Under the pieces are notes generated by a model. That model saw only the letters and a program-made list of their open reading frames with translations. It had not been told where the DNA came from and ran no database searches. Both the position numbers and the translations under genes were made by a program. This document shows, one piece after another, positions 34,189-42,265 of a stretch of 64,000 nucleotides of DNA. Each line of letters starts with the position of its first letter. Position 1 is the stretch's first letter. Source of the stretch: Selaginella moellendorffii (Eukaryota > Streptophyta > Lycopodiopsida > Selaginellales > Selaginellaceae). Location: positions 326,851 through 390,850 of the forward strand of contig NW_003314327.1 in the NCBI RefSeq assembly GCF_000143415.4. Direction: 5' to 3'.

Positions 34189-37100
34189 CTAAGAGAAGGT
34201 GACTTGAGCCACTCCATTCGACGCGAGAGCTGCGACCATCTCTGGAACTGTGACGAAAACAATCACTGGATTTCCCGGAGACGCGGCCTGAGCAGCAGCA
34301 GCGGCAGCGATCTCGCCCGAGGACGAGGACGAGGACGAGGACGAAACCGGCACCACCATCACGCTCTCCAGCCCCAGCTGCGCCTTGATCAGCTCCAAGT
34401 TCTCCTCAAACACCCATCGCTCGTCGAATGGCAGCCGCAGCTCCAGCGCCTGCGGCCCGACCGACAGCGTCTCGTCCTTCTTGAACTTGACGAACGGCAT
34501 GCACTTCTTCTGGATCTGCTTGAAGTCCCCGGACTGTCCCACCGAGCTCTCGCGCAGCCGGGCCAAGATCTCCGCGTCCGGAGTGAACGTCTTGCTGCCG
34601 CTGTCGTAGCACGACTGGAGAATCTTCAGGGACTCCTCCTTCCAGCCTTCGTACTTCTCGGCTACGTAGATCAAGCCCGCCAGTGGAGCCGGCGCTGTTG
34701 GAGGCGCTGCTGCTTGTCCCTTCTTGGCCTTTTTCGAGCCGGCCAGGTGCTTCTGCAAGGCCTTCCGGAAGTCGGCAAGGATGGACTGGAAGAACTTGTT
34801 CGCTCTCTGAAGGGTCAAGTCGGGAGTTCCTGAGGCCGGCCAGCCTGCCGTCACTGCAAATCCTTCCTGGTGAAAGATCTCCGATCGGACATACTCGGCG
34901 TAGTGCGGACAAATTGGAGTCAGTAGCCGAGTCTGGACGTCCGCGAACCTGAAGATCAAGTCCCTGTTCATGCCCGAGGAGGAGCACGCCAGCCGGTACT
35001 CGTCCCTGGCGATCTGGAGATCGTAGAAACCCGACTTGAGCGCCTCACGGAACATCAGAGCTTTGTAGTTCTTCTCTGTCTGGTTGATAGCAATGTTGAT
35101 CTCGTTCTCAAACACGCGGTCCGCGAATGTAGTAGGGGGTCCCTTCCTCAGATCCTTTTCAGCAGCAATGAGCTCGTCGCTCATCCAGGCCATCTCCTTC
35201 GTCAGGCGCAGGATGGCGGAGTTTGCCGTCAGCTTGACGAAGTTTGCATCGTCGACCGAGTCTCCAGCGTCCGCCAGGCCGAACCTCGTTGCATCTGCCG
35301 AGAAGTCATTCACAGCGTCCCGAATGGTGAGGAAGTTCCCAGTCGACTTGGCCATCTTCTCCCCGTTCAGCAGCAGGAAACCATTGCACCGGAACGAACG
35401 AGGCCACCTCTCCTCCGGGAACATGGCGGTGTGATTGTAGATGCTAAAAGTCAGGTGGTTCTGGATGAGATCCTTCCCAGAGACGCGCAAGTCGAACGGA
35501 TACCAGTAATCAAACTCTTTCTTCATCCTCTGCAGAGTTTCAACCGGAATCTCGCTCTCTGGAAGAGGTCCCATGCCAAACACGAAGTCCCAGACTTTCC
35601 TCGTCATCTGCTCGGGCTTCACAGCATGATCACCTTTGCCATACAAGTCCCCCTCCTGTAAGATATGTGCCACCGTGTAGTACGCCATGTAGATGGTTGA
35701 ATCCGACAGAGACTCGATCAAAAAGTCCTGGTCCCAAGGAAACTTTGTGCCCAGCCCGAAAGAACGCGAGCAGGCCCATTGGTTCAGCCATCCAAGAGCG
35801 TGCTCGAACAAGCGCCTCGTTTCGTCGCTGTAGAGCTCCATCTGCGTCAGGCATTTTTCCGCCTGTGACTTCCATTCCTCCTCACCATACTGTAAGTACC
35901 ACTGGTCCGTCAAGGCCACCACACACTCGTCTCCTGACCTCGATATCACTTTCTTTTCGGGCTCGCTATAGATAATAGCTTGGCCTGACTCCACCAGCAA
36001 CTTCTTGATCAGCGGCTTCGCCTCCTGGACTTTCATTCCGGCATAGTCACCCACCAGCATCTTCCCGTCTGTGAACCCCTTCAAGTACGTCATCTTCTTT
36101 GCAGCTTCCAGATCATCCCGGTTGTTCTGGCTCTTGATCTTCATGCTGATGCAGACCGCTTCCGCCGACTTGTCCCCGAATTCCGGAATGTTGATGATGG
36201 GAATGACTTCGAAAGGTAGCACCCACTCGTCTCGGACGTTAAACTTCGCCCGCAGCCCAGGCTTCGACTTCAAATCCGAGAGTGCCATGTAGTCGTCGGG
36301 AGAGTCGCTTGGCACACTCGTCACAACTCCAGTACCTTTGTCCGTCTTGATGGTCAGCATCGGCAGCACGTAAACCACTGGATTCTTTGCAAGCGGAGAA
36401 ACCACCGCCAAACCGATCAAGTCCTGTCCCTTGAGTTCCACCAGGCACGTCGGTTGCTGCGGAACCCGTGACAAGTTCTGATAAGCCATGTTCAAGGCAG
36501 CCCGAGCCGTCACCACGAAAACTTCCGTCTCGCTGACTTCATAAGCACCGTAGTCACCGTCTGCCAGAACCCATGCATTTGTTTGGCCATACATGGTCTC
36601 CGGCCTCAAGGTGGCAGCTGCCAAGAAGACCTTCTTCCCTTCCAAAGCCTTGAGTTTCCCTGTGAAAGGAGGCTGGACCTCCATTTTGATAAGGACGTAC
36701 TCTTGAGGAGCCACACCCTCACCGGAAGCTCGATCGTGGTCGGCACAAGGCTGCCTGTCCAGAGGAGAATAGATGGCATACCGCAAATCCTTGCCCACCT
36801 TCTTCTTCTCACGCAAGTGCTCAAACTGCCACCTTACGAAAGAGTCGTAGTAAGGATTCGCCTCTGTGGTGATGAAAGAGCGTCTCCAGTCACAGCTCAG
36901 GCCGAAGAACTTCAAGTCGTTCTTGGCGATGGGCGGAAAATACTCCAGCCAGTAGAGTGGATCCCGGAACTTGGCAATCTCATCGTCCTCCAGACCCAAA
37001 GACCTCATGATCGTCCACTGATACTTGGAAGCACCGGACTTCGCCACAGCCTTGCTTTTCTTTGCTTTGAACTTCACCTCCACTGGAACCTCTTGAGTGG

Positions 37101-37527
37101 CCTCTTCTTTGTTCGCAACTGGAGCTGGAGCTTCTGCTGGAGCGTCGTCCGTCACCTCTGTAGGAAACACTGGAGGACACCCAAATTCTTCGCTCTCGCG
37201 GACCAGCTTATCGGCACAAGCCTTGATCGGCATCCCTGTGCAGTGAAATCCCATTGGCAGCAGCACCTTCGTGCCACAAAGCCTCTGGAACGCCGCGGAG
37301 AACTCTAGCTTGGAGAGCGAGAACGCGTGGCCCAAGTGAAGCGCCCCATTCATGTAGGGGTATGGAAAATTCCCGAAATATTTCTCACCGGGCTTGGGCG
37401 GCTCGTCGCTCGCATCGACCTCGAAGATCTTGGCGTCCTCCCATCGCTTCTGGATAATCTTCTCGATACCCAGCAGCTTGTCACGCCGCTCGGTGCTCAT
37501 CTTCTTCTCGGCGCCATCGCTGGCCAT
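34189..37527 (-). CDS. LARS: Cytosolic leucyl-tRNA synthetase
   Basis: One unbroken coding exon gives 1112 residues, matching eukaryotic cytosolic LeuRS. It charges tRNA-Leu with leucine. The class I signature HLGH is at about residues 64-67 in PYPYMNGALHLGH, and KMAKSTGNF (about residue 724) is the KMSKS loop. LRPETMYGQTNAW belongs to the CP1 editing region. A Ser-rich run (SSSSSSSSGE) and an Ala run lie near the C-terminus, which is unusual for the family and looks like slippage. The start is the first ATG (MASDGAEKK). Upstream, a GTGAGT...CATCGATCCAG intron appears to split the 5' UTR, ending exactly at the ATG, and the preceding exon has no ATG. Confidence 0.96.
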   Translation of the reverse strand: MASDGAEKKMSTERRDKLLGIEKIIQKRWEDAKIFEVDASDEPPKPGEKYFGNFPYPYMNGALHLGHAFSLSKLEFSAAFQRLCGTKVLLPMGFHCTGMPIKACADKLVRESEEFGCPPVFPTEVTDDAPAEAPAPVANKEEATQEVPVEVKFKAKKSKAVAKSGASKYQWTIMRSLGLEDDEIAKFRDPLYWLEYFPPIAKNDLKFFGLSCDWRRSFITTEANPYYDSFVRWQFEHLREKKKVGKDLRYAIYSPLDRQPCADHDRASGEGVAPQEYVLIKMEVQPPFTGKLKALEGKKVFLAAATLRPETMYGQTNAWVLADGDYGAYEVSETEVFVVTARAALNMAYQNLSRVPQQPTCLVELKGQDLIGLAVVSPLAKNPVVYVLPMLTIKTDKGTGVVTSVPSDSPDDYMALSDLKSKPGLRAKFNVRDEWVLPFEVIPIINIPEFGDKSAEAVCISMKIKSQNNRDDLEAAKKMTYLKGFTDGKMLVGDYAGMKVQEAKPLIKKLLVESGQAIIYSEPEKKVISRSGDECVVALTDQWYLQYGEEEWKSQAEKCLTQMELYSDETRRLFEHALGWLNQWACSRSFGLGTKFPWDQDFLIESLSDSTIYMAYYTVAHILQEGDLYGKGDHAVKPEQMTRKVWDFVFGMGPLPESEIPVETLQRMKKEFDYWYPFDLRVSGKDLIQNHLTFSIYNHTAMFPEERWPRSFRCNGFLLLNGEKMAKSTGNFLTIRDAVNDFSADATRFGLADAGDSVDDANFVKLTANSAILRLTKEMAWMSDELIAAEKDLRKGPPTTFADRVFENEINIAINQTEKNYKALMFREALKSGFYDLQIARDEYRLACSSSGMNRDLIFRFADVQTRLLTPICPHYAEYVRSEIFHQEGFAVTAGWPASGTPDLTLQRANKFFQSILADFRKALQKHLAGSKKAKKGQAAAPPTAPAPLAGLIYVAEKYEGWKEESLKILQSCYDSGSKTFTPDAEILARLRESSVGQSGDFKQIQKKCMPFVKFKKDETLSVGPQALELRLPFDERWVFEENLELIKAQLGLESVMVVPVSSSSSSSSSGEIAAAAAAQAASPGNPVIVFVTVPEMVAALASNGVAQVTFS

Positions 37528-37740
37528 CCTGGATCGATGAACAGAGAAAATGCGACTTAAACCACGGAGGATCTCTCGGCGAGCAAGAAAACTCACGTCG
37601 CGATGCAGCGAAGGATGCGACGTAGAGAGCCTCCCGTGTTGCCGCTACAGCAGCGCCGCCGCCGCCGCCGCCGCGCAGTGAAGCTCTCGTTCTGGTAAAC
37701 CCTAATCCTCACTGGCAAGGCACCTACGATGGTCAAGGGT
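37528..37740. promoter_or_regulatory. LeuRS 5' UTR with intron and telo-box
   Basis: A likely 5' UTR intron runs from about 37595 to 37528 on the minus strand. A GCC trinucleotide run (about 37651-37675) and an AAACCCTAA telo-box (about 37696-37704) follow upstream. Confidence 0.55.
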
Positions 37741-37833
37741 TCCATACCTATCTATCTTGAGCAAGGCGAGTCGCTTTCTTAATGGCTAAGCAATCTCTGG
37801 ACGTGGGTAACGTATTTTTTCATGCGTTTTGTT

Positions 37834-37960
37834 ACACAGTTCTTTTGCGGAGGCGACATGGAACTCCTGCAAAGGTAGACTTATATTTTTCTTTTGTGCA
37901 GTCATTTCTACCTTGAGACTGATTTGTGCTATCATCCATCGTTGGTGCCGTGGTTCTCGC
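37834..37960 (+). pseudogene. Fragment of SNU114 exons 8-9 with the intron between
   Basis: Shared with 31075-31340: CACAGTTCTTT.GCGGAGGCGA, GGAACTCCTGCA, the donor AAGGTAGA, an intron ending TTTTGTGCAG, then CATTTCTACC, GAGACTGATTTG.GCTATCA and TCCATCGTT. Internal deletions of 20-80 bp separate the pieces. The intron is retained and the orientation is the same as the parent, so it is a DNA-level partial copy 6.5 kb away. Confidence 0.82.
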
Positions 37961-38037
37961 AAGAAAATTCGGGCATCTTATTTAAATCCCTTAGTCTCAT
38001 GCTGCTTGGGGGTGCTACTAGACCATGGAAACAGTAT

Positions 38038-38066
38038 ATGAATGAATGAATGAATGAATGAATGAA
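38038..38066. repeat. (GAAT)n microsatellite
   Basis: About seven GAAT/ATGA tetranucleotide units in a row. Confidence 0.85.
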
Positions 38067-40134
38067 AGCTCAATCAACATGTTACATGGGAGTTGGACTC
38101 CATACTAATTATTAAGAAAATTGATATGAAGTGGAAGCCACTTTTTATTCAATAATTATATATCAAAACTTTTGTGATAGTTTCAAACTTGCATTTGACT
38201 ATTGATTTTAAATTATACTCTACAATAAACTCTTGGAGCTGGATCTTCTTAACTAATTATATAACTTTCTCTGAAGGAAAGTTGGACTATTAAAATAAAT
38301 TGCTATGTGTTGCATATAGTAACACTTGGTTTGTTTAATAATAGTGTTATTCTTACTTATTAATTCAATTGGTTAAATAAAGTTTATAATTAGAAGCATG
38401 TTTGTAATTTATAAACACAAAATTATTTTTATTGCATATCAACCATTAAATGATGGAATAAAAAATAATATACTAGAAAGGGTTTAATTTATAAATTATA
38501 AATATAATATTAATCTAAATGAATAACAACCTTTAGATGGTAAAATATTCTAGAATATTCAAGCATATTCTAGGTATATTCACTACCATACAGGTTTGCT
38601 TAAGCAAACCAAAAATACCAAGTTATTCAACCCTAAACCAAATAAACTTAAAAACCTTTAAATGTACTATAATAGTAATTACTACTATGGTAAATTTAAA
38701 GAAGGGTACATCAGAGTTGGTTTTTTTTTCTAAGAAATTTATTTTAGAAAAAAACCCTTAACTTATGAGGGAGAAGTATTAGCCAAGAGTAACTAGTTAT
38801 ACAATTGTTTACATAAATGACTTTTTATATTATAATTGAGATATACTTAATTATAATATAAAAAGTCATTTATGTAAAAAATTGTATACTTGGACTTTTA
38901 AGGATGTTATGGATCACTAATTAAGTAGCTTTAGGAGGTCTTTGTTCTAAAAAATAATTTGCTGCACATTATATATAGCAACACTTGATTTTCTTAATAC
39001 TGTTTAGTATTATGTTTTGGAACTAAATAAACTAGAATCTAAAAGGTATAAAATGAAAATCTACTATTGTTCTCTAGGAATTCAATTGATCAAATAGAAG
39101 TTTATAATTTATAAACAATAAACTAAAATATAATAAAAAGTGTTTTAGAAAGTTTATAAACTATTAACATGTTTATAAATTATAAATACAAGATTAATCT
39201 TAAGAATAAACTAAAATATACTACAAAATTGTTTTGGAACGTTCGTGCAATCCACAGTTGCGGGATTGCTCAGGGGGATGTATAAATATAAAGCATATCC
39301 CAGAATCCAAACATATTCATGATTTGATTTAAGCAAACCAATAATTTTTACATTTTCCACAAACATATTTGATATCTTCTTTTTCTTTTGACAACCAAAA
39401 AGTGTCTCTTTGATTGAAGTAGACTTCTAGTTTCTATTGCAAACATTTGACCTCTTCTACTTTATATTTCTAATTGAGAGTAGAGAGTTTGATGTTATAG
39501 ATTCTTCTAATTCTTGTTGAGGTCTAGACCTTTGTCATTCACTATCCAAAACTTATCTGCTTTTGACGATCTAAACTAATAAATGACTTTGCACATTAAC
39601 TTATAAGCCAACTCTAAGCCTACTTTTAATAACTCAGAATTTCTATGCAAATGTTCACAAGATAAACCATATAGCATCAATAACACAAGAAAATGGAAGA
39701 TTTTCTTGTTTGTGTAGCATGGCCACTTCAGGTGAACATTAAAACAGTTTACCTTAGAATACTGTTCAAGATAGAAGAATAACATGTAAAAAATAAGAAC
39801 TAAATAATAACAATATCTTCCTAACTAATAGGAAATCCTAGAATGTACCTGAAGATTCTATAAAGCAAACCATATTGAAATGTTTGGACAGAGAAGTCGA
39901 GCTATAAAACAATTGATCAAGCGCTATTTGATGTGGTTCATGTTACATTTACAAATTTTCGGACAGAGCGATGACACTCCCCTCCCGCCCAGCATTTGCA
40001 GAGCAATTTCTTCCAATCATTATATTCTACGATAGGATCTAGCAATGCCTCAGTGGAAATGTGACGTGGCAAATTTCTAGGGTCAGGGTGATCGTTTAAA
40101 ACACGCGTCGGATAGTTTTAGGACTTATCTGGGC
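38067..40134. other. AT-rich island without genes
   Basis: No exon is supported over 2 kb. It contains a long inverted repeat (38799-38887). It also holds two diverged direct copies of an AT-rich block (about 38310-38610 and 38960-39350) that share AGCAACACTTG/AGTAACACTTG, TTCAATTGGT/TTCAATTGAT, AAGTTTATAAT and GATTT..TTAAGCAAACCA motifs. The TolB-like gene's promoter is presumably in the last few hundred bases. Confidence 0.6.
38799..38887. repeat. Near-perfect 39-bp inverted repeat (hairpin)
   Basis: Arms 38799-38837 and 38849-38887 pair at 38 of 39 positions around an 11-base loop (38838-38848). The arms are AT-rich, beginning ATACAATTGTTTACATAAAT. It resembles a solo MITE or a hairpin precursor. 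No clear TA or TTA target duplication was found. Confidence 0.9.
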
Positions 40135-42207
40135 ATGGCTATGGCGAACGATGGAGGAGGCACGGTGGTCTTTGCGAGCGTGGGACGATCCCACTACGCC
40201 TTCGACGCATTCGCGCTCGATATCGCCACGCTCAAGGAGGAGGTACTCACCGACGGCGTCTCGGTTAACTTCAATGCCCAATTCGTGGAGGACGATCCGG
40301 TCTCTCTGGAGCTCCTGTGCGAACACGATCCATTGCCCAATTATCACCAGGGGGAGAAACCCAGTGCCGTGATCTTCGTCTCGGAGCGAACAGGAGCTAG
40401 CAACATCTTCCTCCGCCGCCAGTCGCTCACAAGTAAGTCCGATCGTGATGATCACAGCTCCACGCTCAAGCTCGGCAGCCTCGACGCTGGCGATGGATTC
40501 CTCTACTGCGATCGCCCCTGCGTCGCTGGCGGTGGAAGGATCATCTTCGCCTCCACCAAGAGCTCGCCGGAAATCTCGCAGAACCTCCGCCAGCCTAGCA
40601 CCGCCATCTTCTCGGCGTGCCTGAGGATCGGCTTGACGAGGCGGCTCACTCCCGAGGGCGTCGCGGACTATAGCCCGGCGCTCTCGCCCTCGAAGAAATG
40701 GATCGCGGTGGCCTCCAACGCTGGCAAGCCGTGGAGCGGCGAGATCCACGAGCTGGAAACGTCACTGTGGATCTTCAAGGCCGAGGATGGATCGTCTCGA
40801 AAGATGGTCGTGGAAAGAGGAGGATGGCCAACTTGGTCGGACGAGAGAACCATCTTCTTCCACAAGAGATCCCCCGAGGACGACTGGTGGAGCATCTACA
40901 AGGCTGTTCTTCCGGAGAGTCTGGAAGATCTCGACGCCGCGAAGATCGATCAGGCCGTGGAGCGAGTGACACCACCCGGAGTTCACGCTTTCACCCCGGC
41001 AGCGTCCAGGACGAGCAACTGGATCGTGGTGGCGACTCACAGGAGCAACACCACGTCGCGGCACATCGAGCTCTTCGATCTCTCTAAAGGATCGTTTCTT
41101 CCCGTCACCTTGGAACTCCACCCCGAGCTCCACCACTTCAATCCTTTCGTGTCCGCCACCTCGGACACTCTCATCGGCTACCATCGCTGCCGCAACGATG
41201 GATCCATCGTCCCAACGCTGGAACACGTCGCTTGCCCCGCGAACAACGACATCACTCTCGTCCGGATCGATGGCGCGTTTCCATCCATCTCCAGCGACGG
41301 AGCTCTCATCGCCTACAACACCGACTTCGAGGCCAGCGATTCCGGAGTGATGGTGGCCAAGCTCGACGGATCAAACCGGAAGAGGATCCTCACAGGCCTG
41401 GCCTTCACGACGTGCTGGAACCCATGCAAGCCCGGGACGATCTACACCAGCGTCGGCCACATCTTCGCGGAGGAGCGAGCGATGGTTCACATCGTCTCGC
41501 TCACTTTCGACGTCACAGCGCTCGAGGATCACTCCAGTTCTTCGAGTTCTACGCTGGAATCCAGCGTCAAAGTTCTCAGCAAGCCGGGAACCAACAACAA
41601 CGCGTTCCCGAGCTGCTCCCCGGATGGCAAGAACCTGGTGTTTCGATCCGGGCGCTCGGGCCACAAGAACCTTTACATCATGGACGCGGAGCTCGGCGAA
41701 GATGGTGGAATCCGAGCTCTCACCGAGGGTCCCTGGGTGGACACCATGCCGTGCTGGTCGCCGGATGGAAACTGGATCGCTTTCTCCTCCTCGAGAGACG
41801 GTCCCTCCAACGAGTTCTTCGCCATCTATCTCGTCCACCCCGATGGATCTGAGCTCCACCGAGTCTTCCCGGAGAGCTCCACGAGAGGCCGATGCAACCA
41901 CGTTTGCTTCAGCCCGGACTCTCAAACGCTGCTCTTCACGGCCGACTGTGGTGGTATCTCGGCCGAGCCAGTGTCCCTGGCTAACCAGTTCCAGCCTTAC
42001 GGAGAGCTCTTCTCGTGCAAGCTTGATGGATCGGAGCTCCGGCGATGGACTCACAACGCGTACGAGGATGGAACGCCTTGCTGGGGGCCTTTACGCCTTG
42101 ATCCTTCCTCCATCTCCAAGCAAGGGCAGGAACTTCACGCAAACTTCCAGGATTGTCTCTGGTTGAGCGCCGTGACTGAGAAGATGAAGCAGTACGCTGC
42201 TGCGTAG
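40135..42207 (+). CDS. TolB-like / WD40-type beta-propeller protein (PD40 repeats)
   Basis: One exon encodes 690 residues. It contains repeated blades with the PD40 pattern, for example YSPALSPSKKWIAVAS, FPSISSDGALIAYNT, FPSCSPDGKNLVFRS, MPCWSPDGNWIAFSS and HVCFSPDSQTLLFT. This matches plant TolB-related proteins (Arabidopsis At4g01870 type). There is no signal peptide and no C-terminal peptidase domain, so it is not a full dipeptidyl peptidase. Function in plants is unclear, probably protein binding. Ser-rich strings and strong GC use are local features. The first Met is used; a second Met lies two codons later. Confidence 0.88.
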   Translation: MAMANDGGGTVVFASVGRSHYAFDAFALDIATLKEEVLTDGVSVNFNAQFVEDDPVSLELLCEHDPLPNYHQGEKPSAVIFVSERTGASNIFLRRQSLTSKSDRDDHSSTLKLGSLDAGDGFLYCDRPCVAGGGRIIFASTKSSPEISQNLRQPSTAIFSACLRIGLTRRLTPEGVADYSPALSPSKKWIAVASNAGKPWSGEIHELETSLWIFKAEDGSSRKMVVERGGWPTWSDERTIFFHKRSPEDDWWSIYKAVLPESLEDLDAAKIDQAVERVTPPGVHAFTPAASRTSNWIVVATHRSNTTSRHIELFDLSKGSFLPVTLELHPELHHFNPFVSATSDTLIGYHRCRNDGSIVPTLEHVACPANNDITLVRIDGAFPSISSDGALIAYNTDFEASDSGVMVAKLDGSNRKRILTGLAFTTCWNPCKPGTIYTSVGHIFAEERAMVHIVSLTFDVTALEDHSSSSSSTLESSVKVLSKPGTNNNAFPSCSPDGKNLVFRSGRSGHKNLYIMDAELGEDGGIRALTEGPWVDTMPCWSPDGNWIAFSSSRDGPSNEFFAIYLVHPDGSELHRVFPESSTRGRCNHVCFSPDSQTLLFTADCGGISAEPVSLANQFQPYGELFSCKLDGSELRRWTHNAYEDGTPCWGPLRLDPSSISKQGQELHANFQDCLWLSAVTEKMKQYAAA

Positions 42208-42265
42208 TAGCGTTCTCTCTTGCGATTGACAATAACTTGGCATCCTCCATCGCCAAGAGCTTGGT

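Noticed and set aside
37535-37596. In-frame extension of LeuRS upstream of the ATG (GTG start)
   Set aside because: It corresponds to a 5' UTR intron with GTGAGT and CAG borders, and has no ATG.
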